Positions 37,466-47,600 of a DNA stretch of 64,000 bases are shown one piece after another. The DNA is from Eggerthella sinensis (GTDB taxonomy: Bacteria; Actinomycetota; Coriobacteriia; Coriobacteriales; Eggerthellaceae), in contig NZ_PPTT01000003.1 in the NCBI RefSeq assembly GCF_003339815.1, positions 124,001-188,000 on the forward strand. The letters run 5' to 3'. The notes below the pieces were generated by a model, which saw only the letters and a program-made list of their open reading frames with translations, was not told the DNA's origin and searched no databases. Each line of letters starts with the position of its first letter. The stretch's first letter is position 1. The translations under genes and the position numbers were made by a program.

Positions 37466-38494
37466 TTATTTGAATGTGTTTTTAAGTTGCCCGCAGGCGC
37501 CGTCGATATCGGAGCCGCGTGAATCGCGCAACGTGGCCTCGGTGCCCTTCTTCTGAATCGCGTTGAGCCAGCGATCGATGGTTTCCGGTTCGCTCGGCTG
37601 GAATACGGACCCTTCGATGGCGTTGATGGGGATGAGATTGACGTGGCAGAGGAGGTTCGCGCAGAACTTCTGCAAAGCTTTGAGGTCTTCGTCAGCGTCA
37701 TTCACGCCGTCGATCATGATGTACTCGAGGGTAACGCGTCGATTGGTCTTCGCAATGTACTCCTGCAGTGCGCTTTTCAAATTCCCTAGCTTAAAACGGG
37801 CGACATTGGGCATCAGGAGGTCACGCACGCCCTGACGTGCTGCGTGGAGCGACACTGCGAGCGTGAATTGCTCGGGTTCTTCGGAAAAACGCTCGATACC
37901 GGGCAGAATGCCGCAGGTTGAGACGCTGATGTGGCGCGCACCGATCTCGAGGCCCTTCTTGTTGTTGAGGATGCGCAGCGCTGCCATGGTGTTGCCGTAG
38001 TTGAGGAAGGGTTCGCCCTGTCCCATGCCCACGACATTCGTCACGCGCTTTCCCATGTCGTCTTGCGCGATGAGCACTTGATCGATTATCTCGCCTGGTG
38101 TGAGATTTCGCGCGAACCCTTCGCGACCCGTCGCGCAGAATGCGCAGCCAATCGCGCATCCAGCTTGCGTCGAGAAGCACACGGTGAGACGATCGCCCCC
38201 ACGCGAGGGAATGGCGACGGTTTCAACGCGAATACCGTCGTCGAATTCGATCAAATACTTCCGCGTACCGTCCCGAGACACCTGACGATTCACGATTTCC
38301 GGCATTGTGAGGGGAAAACGCTCGGAAAGCACGGCTCTGAGAGCCGCTGGGAGGTTCGTCATCTCGTCGTAGCTGCTCACATGACGTTGATAGAGCCATT
38401 CAGTTAGCTGCTGAGCACGGAATGAGGGCTGCGCAAGCTCCTTCATCAAGGAAGGAAGCTCAGATAGCGCGTACGTTTTAATTGGTTTATCCAT
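37466..38494 (-). CDS. rlmN: Dual-specificity 23S rRNA/tRNA m2A methyltransferase RlmN
   Basis: 342 residues from the ATG at 38494. The radical-SAM signature CAIGCAFC (CX3CX2C) is present, with VVGMGQGEPFLNY and the late Cys in RDSRGSDIDGACGQL. It methylates A2503 of 23S rRNA and A37 of some tRNAs in other bacteria. A perfect TATAAT (38502-38507, minus) ends seven bases before this ATG and there is no Shine-Dalgarno sequence, so the mRNA may be leaderless. Starts at 38503 or further upstream are possible but would overlap the -10. Confidence 0.92.
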   Translation of the reverse strand: MDKPIKTYALSELPSLMKELAQPSFRAQQLTEWLYQRHVSSYDEMTNLPAALRAVLSERFPLTMPEIVNRQVSRDGTRKYLIEFDDGIRVETVAIPSRGGDRLTVCFSTQAGCAIGCAFCATGREGFARNLTPGEIIDQVLIAQDDMGKRVTNVVGMGQGEPFLNYGNTMAALRILNNKKGLEIGARHISVSTCGILPGIERFSEEPEQFTLAVSLHAARQGVRDLLMPNVARFKLGNLKSALQEYIAKTNRRVTLEYIMIDGVNDADEDLKALQKFCANLLCHVNLIPINAIEGSVFQPSEPETIDRWLNAIQKKGTEATLRDSRGSDIDGACGQLKNTFK

Positions 38495-38509
38495 GGCGGT
38501 CATTATACA

Positions 38510-38525
38510 TGTTTCACGTGAAACA
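38510..38525. promoter_or_regulatory. parS site in the divergent rlmN-ddl promoter region
   Basis: Exact core lying between the rlmN -10 (38502-38507) and the ddl -10 (TATACT, 38537-38542). TTCACG inside it (38513-38518) is 18 bases from the ddl -10 and may be its -35. Confidence 0.92.
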
Positions 38526-38583
38526 TTCTGGTTTGCTATACTGCTGTGCAGCGAACGTACCAAGGATGATGAAAGAAGGATGC

Positions 38584-39507
38584 ATGTCTGACTGCCGTGT
38601 GGCCTTGCTTACCGGGGGAAAGAGCGGCGAGCGAGAGGTTTCCCTGGCATCGGGAAAAGGAGCTCGCGAAGCCCTTGAAGAAGCTGGATTTACCGTAACG
38701 TCCCTTGATCCTGCGGAAAAGGAGGATCTGAAGAGTCTTATTGACGGACCCTTCGACGTCGCATTCCTGTGTTTGCATGGGAAATGGGGAGAAGATGGCA
38801 CCGTGCAGGGCTTTTTGGAGACTATCGGGCTGCCTTACATCGGCTCAGGGGTATGGTCGAGCGCTCTTGCCATGGATAAGGTGAAATCGAAGCTGTATTA
38901 CGAGCGGGATGGCATTCCCACTCCCCCTTCGGTCTCGCTGCAAGCGGGAGATTCGTACGATGTGGACGAAATCGTAGCAAAATTGGGAGAACACTGCGTG
39001 GTGAAGCCCGGTACCGAGGGAAGTGCGCTGGGCGTTTTCATCGTTGAAGGTGCCGAAGCGGTGGCCGAAGCGATTGAAAAAGCATTCGCAATCGATTCTG
39101 AGATTCTTATCGAGCGGTATATCAAAGGTAAGGAATTGACCGTCGCGGTGATCGGCGACGATGAGGTTGAAGCGCTGCCTATCATCGAGATTGTGCCGAA
39201 GAGCGAGTTCTACGATTACGAGTCCAAGTACGCGCCCGGCGGCTCGCAGCACCTATGTCCCGCGCCGTTGTCGGAAGAAACCACGCGTATGGTGCAGGAT
39301 TTGGCCGTTCGCGCGCACCGAGCGCTGTCATGCAAGGGTGTTTCCCGCTCGGATTTCATCCTGGAAGACGACGGTCGGTGTTGGACGCTCGAGACGAACA
39401 CCATTCCGGGCATGACGGGCACATCGCTGTTGCCCGATGCCGCGCGCGCTGCGGGTATTTCGTTCCCGGAGCTGTGCACGCGGCTGATTGGCTACGCGCT
39501 TGCGTAA
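38584..39507 (+). CDS. ddl: D-alanine--D-alanine ligase
   Basis: 307 residues from the ATG at 38584 (AAGAAGGA upstream; ATGs at 38566/38569 are alternatives). The N-terminus MSDCRVALLTGGKSGEREVSL is the Ddl glycine-rich start. The ATP-grasp core contains FLCLHGKWGEDGTVQGFLE, VVKPGTEGSALGVFIV and the metal-binding ETNTIPGMTGTSLLPDAA. It joins two D-Ala for peptidoglycan. It is isolated from other cell-wall genes here. Confidence 0.95.
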   Translation: MSDCRVALLTGGKSGEREVSLASGKGAREALEEAGFTVTSLDPAEKEDLKSLIDGPFDVAFLCLHGKWGEDGTVQGFLETIGLPYIGSGVWSSALAMDKVKSKLYYERDGIPTPPSVSLQAGDSYDVDEIVAKLGEHCVVKPGTEGSALGVFIVEGAEAVAEAIEKAFAIDSEILIERYIKGKELTVAVIGDDEVEALPIIEIVPKSEFYDYESKYAPGGSQHLCPAPLSEETTRMVQDLAVRAHRALSCKGVSRSDFILEDDGRCWTLETNTIPGMTGTSLLPDAARAAGISFPELCTRLIGYALA

Positions 39508-39510
39508 GAA

Positions 39511-39526
39511 TGTTTCACGTGAAACA
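39511..39526. promoter_or_regulatory. parS site between ddl and the 39533 gene
   Basis: Exact core within a 24-bp perfect palindrome (39507-39530); sits between two convergent stop codons and may also aid termination. Confidence 0.92.
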
Positions 39527-39532
39527 TTCTGT

Positions 39533-40177
39533 TTAGAACAACCCGCATGATTTAAGACCGAACAGCACGAGCGCAATGAGGAGCAGGAGGAACAGCCAAC
39601 TGACGACGTAGCAGCCTTTGTTGCCCTTGCGGCCCTGTTCGATCATCTTCTCGGACATTTTGCGATGGCTCTTCATGATGACCGTGCCTGACTCCTTCGA
39701 GGGGAACGGCACGGTTTTCTTCGGAGTCCATGCACCGTCGCTTGAGATGAGCTGTTCGACGGCTTGCTCGCCGAGGTCGACGTCGGGACGAACGCCGTCG
39801 GACAAGCGCGACGCCGTCGACGCGATGAAGGGGGAAAGCGTCTGCTCGAGAGAGGGATCGTAGCAGATGACCGCCGCCTGACCCCAGTAATGACCGGGTT
39901 CGGGCTTGTCGGTGAACGCTACGAAGGACAGCAAGGCCCGCAGATTCCATCCGCGGGCGGCAAAAACGCTCAGTTTTCGGGAAAACGAGGGATCGAAGTA
40001 CCCCACCAGGCTGCCGAAGCGGTTTTTCATCCAAGCAGTAGATACGCCGTCTTCGGTTTGGAACACGATCTCGAATACATCGCCGATGAGGTTGTCTGCT
40101 CCGAGCAAGGTGGCAGCGTCTTTCTTGGAAAGGGTGTCGAACCGTGCGTACGTTCCGAAATAGCGCTCTGCCTGCAT
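39533..40177 (-). CDS. Tail-anchored protein of unknown function
   Basis: 214 residues from the ATG at 40177 (AAAGGAGAG upstream); a longer frame to 40330 overlaps the divergent gene. A soluble domain (about 1-185) has no motif I recognise. A single C-terminal hydrophobic segment, YVVSWLFLLLLIALVLFGL, is followed by only a few residues. The protein is therefore probably tail-anchored with the domain inside the cell. It is divergent from the DinG-like gene. Function unknown. Confidence 0.75.
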   Translation of the reverse strand: MQAERYFGTYARFDTLSKKDAATLLGADNLIGDVFEIVFQTEDGVSTAWMKNRFGSLVGYFDPSFSRKLSVFAARGWNLRALLSFVAFTDKPEPGHYWGQAAVICYDPSLEQTLSPFIASTASRLSDGVRPDVDLGEQAVEQLISSDGAWTPKKTVPFPSKESGTVIMKSHRKMSEKMIEQGRKGNKGCYVVSWLFLLLLIALVLFGLKSCGLF

Positions 40178-40259
40178 GTTCTCTCCTTTGAGCCGTTCTT
40201 TTTGTCGGCATCGGCGTATCAGTTTGTGTGATCCCATGATAGATGATAGGCTAACCGGT

Positions 40260-43256
40260 ATGGATAAACAAAACATGCCCTCGCAGGATACCCTGCAAAG
40301 TTTCATAAGCGATGGTACGTCGCAGGCCATCTGCGATCGCTATGCGTCGCTTTCCAAAATCGCCGCTACGGCGGATTTTGGCGATCTCGACCACAATATC
40401 GTGGTGCTGGACACGGAAACCACGGGTTTCTCGTTCCATCACGACGAGTTGACGCAGATCGCAGCCGCTCGAATGGAGAACGGTGAGATTGTCGAGTGGT
40501 TCATCACGTTCGTGAACCCCGGCAAGCCTATTCCGGAAGATGTGGCGCACCTTACCGATATTCACGATTGCGATGTAGCCGATGCGCCGTCCCCTTCGGA
40601 TGCGCTTGCCGAGCTCGCCGCGTTCGTGGGCGACGCAAAGGTGATCGCGCATAACGCCGAATTCGACCGCACCTTCACGACCCGCCACCCGAGCGGGTAT
40701 CCCCTGCTTGAGAACACGTGGATCGACTCGCTCGACCTTGCGCGCATCGCGCTGCCTCGCTTGAAGTCGCATCGATTGCTCGACCTCGTGCGCGCATTCG
40801 ATTTACCGCTGTCGACGCACCGGGCCGACGCCGACGTTGCCGCAACCTGTGCCATTTTCCGCATCTTGCTGGCGGGTGTGGCAACGATGCCGCCGGCGCT
40901 CGTGTGTGAAATCGCGCATATGGCGACGCCTGACGAATGGTCGACGCAGGTGGTGTTCGATCAATTCGCGCAGAAGTACGAAAATGTTTCACGTGAAACA
41001 TCCGACCTGAAGTTCTCGCTGCGCAATCTGCGCAGAGATCGTTTGGGTAAGCTCGAACGCACGGCGAAGCTCGATGCCGACGACATTGCTGCCGACCCGC
41101 AGCTCTCGCTCGTATTCCCCTCGAACGAGGAAATCGTGCAAGCGTTCTCGGAAACGGGGCTCGTAGGCTCGCTCTACAACGATTTCGAGCCACGTATGGA
41201 ACAGGTTGCCATGGCGGAAGCGGTGCGCGGCGCGTTCTCAAGCTCGGAGAACCTGTTGGTTGAAGCGGGGACCGGCGTTGGCAAGTCCATGGCGTACCTC
41301 GTACCGGCCGCGTTGACGGCTCGAGCCAACAATATCGCCGTCGGTGTGGCGACGAAGACGAACACGCTGCTCGATCAGCTGGTCTATCACGAGCTGCCCG
41401 CGCTGTCCGAGGCGCTGAACGCTGACGACTCCGAACGTCCTCCGCTGACGTTTGCGCCGCTCAAAGGCTTCTCTCACTATCCCTGCCTGCGAAAAATCGG
41501 GCATATCGTGTCGGATGGCGCGCAAACGAAGCTCTTCGGCAATAAGGAACAGTCGCAGGCCCCGGCGCTCGCAGCGCTCCTGTCGTTCATCGAGCAAACC
41601 GAGTACGACGACATGGACAGCCTGAAAATCGACTATCGCATGCTGCCGCGCCGCATAGTGACGACGACCGCGAACGATTGCTTGCGCAGGAAGTGTCCCT
41701 ATTTTGGTACCTCGTGCTTCGTTCACGGGTCGCGCCGCCGCGCCGAGGCGGCCGATATCGTGGTGACGAATCACAGCCTGTTGTTCTGCGACCTCGTTGC
41801 AGACGGAGGGCTGCTGCCCCCTATTCGCTACTGGGTGGTTGACGAGGCCCACGGTGCCGAAGCTGAGGCGCGTCGCGCGTTCTCGCTGTCGCTCTCAGCG
41901 GAGGACATTACGCGCCTGGCGAACCGCGTCGGTGCAGACGAAGCGTCGCGCAATGTGTTCGTGCGCGCCGAGCGCCGTGTGGTCGTGCCCGGCATGGAAG
42001 AGGGATCGTCGCTGTTCTATGCTCTCACGGCGAAAGCCCGCTCGGCGGGTAAAGTGTACGCTGAGGCGGCGCACGAATTCTCGTCGCACCTTAAAGACCT
42101 TCTATTCTTCGATCAGAATAGAAAGGGTAAGGGGTACGAAATCGTTGAGCTGTGGATCAACAGCGATATACGGGCGAGCGCAACGTTTTCCCAGGTGGCA
42201 AGCTATGGCCGTGCGATGACGCAAGCGGCTGAGAAGCTGGTGACCACGTGTCAGGAGCTTGTGGGCTACCTGGAAGACCTCGAGGGTGCGGCGGAGATTC
42301 AGCGTGAGATCGCATCGGTGACGATGGAGCTCAAGGAGCAGATGAACGCCGCCGACATCATCCTCGACAAGGCGCCCGAGACGTACGCGTACGCCGCGAC
42401 GGTGAGCCGCAAGAAGGATCGCGTAGCCGAGAAGCTTGAGGCGTTGCTGATCAACGTGGGCGAAGCCATGAACGAAACGCTGTTCGAGCGCACGCATTCC
42501 ACCGTGTTCGCGTCGGCGACCCTGGCGGTTGACGACAAGTTCGACGCGTTCGAGAGCGCGTTGGGGCTGAACGCCTCGGAGCACTCGACCTGCCAGACCT
42601 GCAAGCTGGACTCCAGCTACGATTTCGACGCCAATATGACCGTCTATGTGGCCAGCGACATGCCGGAACCGAACGAAGCGGCCTATCTTTCGGCTTTGCA
42701 GCGCCTGCTCGTTGCCGTGCACCGTGCTCAAAACGGCTCGATGTTGACGTTGTTCACGAATCGCCGCGAGATGGAGCGCTGTTTCGACGAAGTGCAACCC
42801 CAGCTCAAAGAGGACGATCTGCGTGTTGTGTGCCAGAAATGGGGCGTGTCCGTGAAGGGCCTGCGCGACGACTTCTTGGCAGACGAGCACCTGTCCCTCT
42901 TCGCGCTCAAGAGCTTCTGGGAAGGGTTCGACGCGCCGGGTGCCACGCTGAAGGGCGTCATCATCCCGAAACTGCCGTTCGCGAAGCCGACTGACCCCCT
43001 GTCGTGCGAACGCGCGGCACGCGATGACCAGGCATGGCGCCGGTACGTGCTGCCCGCCGCCGTGCTCGAGACGAAGCAGGCTGCCGGCCGCCTGATCAGG
43101 AAGGCCGACGACACCGGCGTGCTCATCCTGACCGACCGCCGTCTGCTGACGAAGAGCTACGGAAAGGCGTTCCTCAACTCGCTGCCGAGCAGGACTATCA
43201 AGGTGATGACGGCGTCGGAGATTGCTGCCGACCTCGAGCGCGCGAACAACGGGTAG
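40260..43256 (+). CDS. DnaQ-like exonuclease fused to DinG-family helicase
   Basis: 998 residues from the ATG at 40260. Residues about 45-215 are a DEDD exonuclease (VVLDTETTG with D51 and E53, HNAEFD, HRADADVAA). The helicase has Walker A EAGTGVGKS (335-343), Cys residues fitting an Fe-S cluster (CLRRKCPYFGTSCFVH), a DEAH box (WVVDEAHG, from 526) and a C-terminal motif VLETKQAAGRLIRKADD. Such fusions (DinG/YoaA class) process repair or R-loop intermediates. A TTGTGT/TAGGCT pair ends seven bases before the ATG. An internal parS encodes NVSRET (242-247). Confidence 0.9.
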   Translation: MDKQNMPSQDTLQSFISDGTSQAICDRYASLSKIAATADFGDLDHNIVVLDTETTGFSFHHDELTQIAAARMENGEIVEWFITFVNPGKPIPEDVAHLTDIHDCDVADAPSPSDALAELAAFVGDAKVIAHNAEFDRTFTTRHPSGYPLLENTWIDSLDLARIALPRLKSHRLLDLVRAFDLPLSTHRADADVAATCAIFRILLAGVATMPPALVCEIAHMATPDEWSTQVVFDQFAQKYENVSRETSDLKFSLRNLRRDRLGKLERTAKLDADDIAADPQLSLVFPSNEEIVQAFSETGLVGSLYNDFEPRMEQVAMAEAVRGAFSSSENLLVEAGTGVGKSMAYLVPAALTARANNIAVGVATKTNTLLDQLVYHELPALSEALNADDSERPPLTFAPLKGFSHYPCLRKIGHIVSDGAQTKLFGNKEQSQAPALAALLSFIEQTEYDDMDSLKIDYRMLPRRIVTTTANDCLRRKCPYFGTSCFVHGSRRRAEAADIVVTNHSLLFCDLVADGGLLPPIRYWVVDEAHGAEAEARRAFSLSLSAEDITRLANRVGADEASRNVFVRAERRVVVPGMEEGSSLFYALTAKARSAGKVYAEAAHEFSSHLKDLLFFDQNRKGKGYEIVELWINSDIRASATFSQVASYGRAMTQAAEKLVTTCQELVGYLEDLEGAAEIQREIASVTMELKEQMNAADIILDKAPETYAYAATVSRKKDRVAEKLEALLINVGEAMNETLFERTHSTVFASATLAVDDKFDAFESALGLNASEHSTCQTCKLDSSYDFDANMTVYVASDMPEPNEAAYLSALQRLLVAVHRAQNGSMLTLFTNRREMERCFDEVQPQLKEDDLRVVCQKWGVSVKGLRDDFLADEHLSLFALKSFWEGFDAPGATLKGVIIPKLPFAKPTDPLSCERAARDDQAWRRYVLPAAVLETKQAAGRLIRKADDTGVLILTDRRLLTKSYGKAFLNSLPSRTIKVMTASEIAADLERANNG
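40985..41000. promoter_or_regulatory. parS site inside the DinG-like gene
   Basis: Exact core; encodes NVSRET at the junction between the exonuclease and helicase parts. Confidence 0.92.
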
Positions 43257-43280
43257 CGCAGGGCGAACCAGCAGGTACGA

Positions 43281-44600
43281 ATGGGCAAGTGGGAAGACAA
43301 AATAACGCGCGCCGCGCACATCAAGAAGCACACCCGCGGCACGTCGAACGAGATATCGTTCAGCGTCCTCGACGCGGCGAAAAACGCGCTCGACGGGGAT
43401 GCGAACGACAAGCAGAAGCATGCGCCCTTCTCGGGGCGCATCTCGCTGTTCACCCTGCCTGGTCGCCGCAAGAAACCGGCGGGCACGCCGACGAAGGAAC
43501 GAGGACTCCCCCTCTCAACAGGCGATTTCGTCTCGGTTGAAGACAGCGGACCCGTCCCTAAGCTCAATACCATGTCCCCTCCTCGCACGTCGGCGCCCGC
43601 TGCGAGCTCATCTGCCGCCATCGTCCCGGCAAAGCTGAAACGTTCCCCCGAGGAAGAAATCGCACGCCGCAAGGCGCGCCGCCGCTTGAGCAAGGTACTC
43701 GCCATATCCGTGGTCGTGGTGGTGACGATTGGCTTGCTGGTAGCGGGCGGAGGTTACCTCTATCACGATTTCCAGAATCAGCAGGGGCATGTGGCCGTGC
43801 TCGATGAAGCGTTGAACCTGGTCAGAGAAACAGACGAGCCGCTTCATCAGCTGAACGACGTCGTGTCCGATCCCTTCAAGGAGGGCAATGCCGCCGCACG
43901 CGCCTCCATCCGTGAAAAAGCGGAAGCGGTGGACGAGCAGCTGCAGCAAGCCGATAAGAAGGCGCGTGAGGTCTCGGTCGATTTGAAGAACCAGCGCGAT
44001 AAGGAAGCGGCGAATCAGACGGTGGTCACCATTTCCGCACGCCGTGCGCTTTTGGAGCAGGGACAGGTGCTCATGGACGCCGCCGACGCAGCCGAGGACG
44101 CATCGAAGCGCGTCGACGGTGCGTGGAAACTCGTGATGCAAGGCGATGAACTGGCTCGACAGGCGGCGCAGCTCATTACCGAAACCACCGCGGAGAACGT
44201 GGAGGCATCCAAGGACAAGACGAACGAGGCACTTTCGACGCTCGACGACGCCCTGGCGGGCTTCGTCGACGCGCAGATGACGTACGATCTGGCAGATTTC
44301 TCGCCCTTCATCGACTACATCCAAAAGCGGCAGGAGTCGCTCGGGTACGCCATCGCATCGGATGACGCGCTGTTAGCGAAGAACAAGGAGGAAGCGACCG
44401 CTCAGAACAACGCGTACAACATCGCCGACGCCGAAGCGGCCACGCTTGCGAAGGCGTTGCCGGCCGATCCGTCGAGTCTTGTGGACGAGGCGTTCGAAAC
44501 GGCTACGGCGGAAGCTTCAAAGGCCTATTCAACAGCACGTTTACAAGCCGGAACAGCTGACGCTTTTATTACTGATTATTTGGGTACAGGGAGCAAATAG
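43281..44600 (+). CDS. Single-pass membrane protein with long coiled-coil region, unknown function
   Basis: 439 residues. A basic, Ser/Pro-rich cytosolic N-terminus (about 1-135) is followed by one membrane segment (VLAISVVVVVTIGLLVAGGGYLY). An outside domain of about 280 residues, Ala/Glu/Gln-rich with heptad-like repeats, has a strong coiled-coil tendency. No enzymatic motif is seen. It starts 24 bases after the DinG-like gene and may be co-transcribed. I do not recognise the family. Confidence 0.75.
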   Translation: MGKWEDKITRAAHIKKHTRGTSNEISFSVLDAAKNALDGDANDKQKHAPFSGRISLFTLPGRRKKPAGTPTKERGLPLSTGDFVSVEDSGPVPKLNTMSPPRTSAPAASSSAAIVPAKLKRSPEEEIARRKARRRLSKVLAISVVVVVTIGLLVAGGGYLYHDFQNQQGHVAVLDEALNLVRETDEPLHQLNDVVSDPFKEGNAAARASIREKAEAVDEQLQQADKKAREVSVDLKNQRDKEAANQTVVTISARRALLEQGQVLMDAADAAEDASKRVDGAWKLVMQGDELARQAAQLITETTAENVEASKDKTNEALSTLDDALAGFVDAQMTYDLADFSPFIDYIQKRQESLGYAIASDDALLAKNKEEATAQNNAYNIADAEAATLAKALPADPSSLVDEAFETATAEASKAYSTARLQAGTADAFITDYLGTGSK

Positions 44601-44608
44601 CGTATACT
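44580..44608 (+). promoter_or_regulatory. Probable promoter of the 44655 gene
   Basis: TTGGGT (44580-44585) and TATACT (44603-44608) are 17 bases apart, 46 bases before the ATG, overlapping the end of the upstream gene. Confidence 0.55.
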
Positions 44609-44654
44609 TCCCTTATGTGTGCCTTGTAGAATCACCAACGAAAGGCAAAAGAGT

Positions 44655-47600
44655 ATGCCGGACATACTGGATCACGTCGCATATTTATCACAGGAAATCG
44701 GTCCCCGTCCTGCGGGAACCGAAGAAGAGCAGCAAGCGGCGTTGTACATCACTGAGCAAATGCAGAAGGAAGCAGGCCTTTCTGCCATCATCGAAGATTT
44801 CAGCGGCGCTCCCGGAGCCGATGCCCCGCGGGTTATCTGTTGCGCGTGTACGCTGGTCATCACGATCGCTGCGCTGTTCTTGCCGATCGTGGGCGTTGCT
44901 TCCATCATCGTTACGCTCATAGCTGCGCTGTTGTTCGCCGCCGAGGTGTTTAATCGCCCCGTGCTGTCACGCGCTTTCGCGCGCGGTGTCAGCCAGAACG
45001 TGGTGGCGAAGTACGAGCCCAGCTACTCGGCCGAGAGCGGCGGGTCGCGTCGCCGGAAGGTGGTCGTGGTTGCTCGCTACGATAGCGGCAAGGTGCGCGC
45101 CGAGCTCAACGGACCGGTGCTCGCGGCGCTCCCCATCCTGCAATGGGCGACGTTCGGTGCAATGGTATTTCTCCCGTTGCTGCTGATCATTCGCAACGTG
45201 TTCTTCCTCAATGCCGAAGGCGCGGCCGCAATCGTGTTGACGGTTCTCGCGGTGATCGCGCTTGTGTTGGTTGCGCTTCCGCTCGTGTTCGCGCTGCTGC
45301 ACAAGCTTGCTGCTTACAACGAAGCGGCGAACTGCAATGCTGCCGGTACGGCCGTGCTCATGGAAGTGGCCCGCCGCGTCGGCCGCGGCCGCGTGAGCGA
45401 AGCCGAGCTCGCCGCGCGCGCTGATGCCTCCATCCACGGCGAAGAGGCCGCTCGTGCGGCGGGCCTCGTGCCCGAGGGCGCGCAGCTCGTGTACGAAGCG
45501 GCTAGCGTGAAGCCGCCCGAGCCCGCCCCGCAGACGCCCGAAGCGCGCCTTGCCGCCGCGAAGGCGGCGGTGGCTGCCCTTTCCGGCAAGCCCGTGACAG
45601 GCGTGTCGGCGTCCGACATCGCGCAAAACCTCGTGCAGATCAAGGAGCCGCCCCTGCCGGTGCCGTCCGAAGAGGGCTACCACGAGCTGCGCGACGAGAC
45701 ACGCGAAGCCCTGACCAGCATTCCCGAAGACACGATGCAGGAAGCCATCGCGCATGCCGAGGCAGCCGCTGCTGCAGCGGCTGCTCACGAAGCCGAGCTT
45801 GCCGCCGCCGCTGCCAACATGGCCGCGTCGTCGTTTGCTGCGGTGAACGAGGCGAACGCGAGTGCGCCGAGTGACGGCGTGCCCGACTGGTTCAAGAAGG
45901 CGCAGGAGAAGGCGAAGAAGCCGCGCAATGCCGACAAGCCGGCGCAGCGCTCTCGCTTTGCGAGCGCCCTTGACGCCGCGGTGAACGAAAGTGCTGGTCA
46001 TTTCGCCGAAGCAAGCACTACTGTCGATCATCGTCCGGAAGAATCGCTCGATGCCGGTCGCGATGAGATTCGCGAAGTGAAGGCTCCGCAGTGGAGCGCG
46101 GCGGAACCCGAAGGCTCCGCGCGCTACGAAGCGCCCGAGTCGGGCGTGTACGAGCTTCCTACCGAGGGCGAGCCCGCGCAGGCTGCTCCGGTTGTGCAAG
46201 AAGCCGCGGTTCCTGCCGCAGCTCCGGCTCCGGCCGACCCGTTCTCCACCACCGCCATGCCGCCGATCGACGTGAGCGAGCTGCACCTCGGCGACGTGCC
46301 GCCTATCAGCGACGTTCCCATGCCCTCGTTCCTCGATCCGCGCAAGGTACAGGAAGAGGCGCGCGCCGCGCAGCAGGATGAACGGCGCACGGGCAATCGC
46401 GTGGATGTGACGGGCGCTCCCATCGGGGCGAGCGGTCGTATCGACGTCGTTGCCGAACGGTACGAGGAGCGCGTTGTGGCTGCTCCGGGTGCTGAAGATG
46501 CTGCTTCGCGGCCCATCGTGCTGCCCGATATCGGCGCTGCCTCGTCGAACCTCACGCCTATTTCCGAGCTGCCGAAGCAGCGCGCCCCGCTCGCCGACGT
46601 GGAATCGTCGGGCAAGAGCGCCGCAAAGAGCCTGCTCACCATGCTGCCCTCCATCAACCTGGGCGGTACCGCAGAAAGCGACTCGGCAAGCGACGACGTT
46701 CCGGCTTCCGATCAGGCTGCTTCCTCGAAGAAGCCGTCCCTGCGTTCGATGCTGCCGTCGCTGTCCGGTTCTATCAGCCGCGAGGATCTTGCCGAGGGTA
46801 AAACCTCGAACGTGAGCGCTGCGGGAGCCTTCGTACCCGCGGGCGCAACCGGCACGTTCGCCCCTATCGGTGACGAGCTCCTGGACAACGTCGACCCCGA
46901 CGACATCTACGTCGACGATGCCGACGACTCCGCGTACGATCAGAACTTCACCGAGACGGGCGCGTTCGCCGGTCCGGGGTACGTGGAAATGCCCAAGTCG
47001 CGCGTGCATCGTCTGTTCGACCGCCTGCGTCGCAAGAACAAGGACGAGGAAGCCTCGCCCCAGGAATGGCTCGAAGTTGACGAGACGTTCGATGCCCGTA
47101 CCGTGGGTGCCGAACGCGGCGGTTGGGAAAGCTTCCGCGAAGAAGACGATCCCCTGGACCCCTCTGCCACCACGCGCATGGATCCGTACCAGGTTGGCTA
47201 CGAAGACGATCAGTACGGTACGTTCGAGGACGACGACTTCGAGAACGCCGACGGGTTCGATTACGAGGACGACGACGAATTCGACAACTACGGCCCGGAC
47301 AACCGTCGCCCGTGGAACGGCGGCGCGTTCTCGCCTCGTCGCATGGAGAAGGCGGAGCTCGGTTCGGAAGACCTCATGGGCGAAGCGTCCGAAGGCCTCG
47401 ACTTCGAGGACCCCGATGTGCCGGCCGAACTCAAGCAGATCTACCAGTTCCGCAACCCCGACATCAACACGGAAGTATGGTTCGTCGCGCTCGGTTCCGA
47501 ATTGGCTCAGAACGGCGGCATGCGTGCGTTCCTCACCGAGCATCAGCAGGATCTTCGCGGCTCCATCATCATCGACCTCGACGCGCTTGGTGCGGGCGAC

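Noticed and set aside
38482-38583. Longer start for ddl through the parS site
   Set aside because: The extra residues are translated parS and promoter sequence; the Ddl fold starts at 38584.
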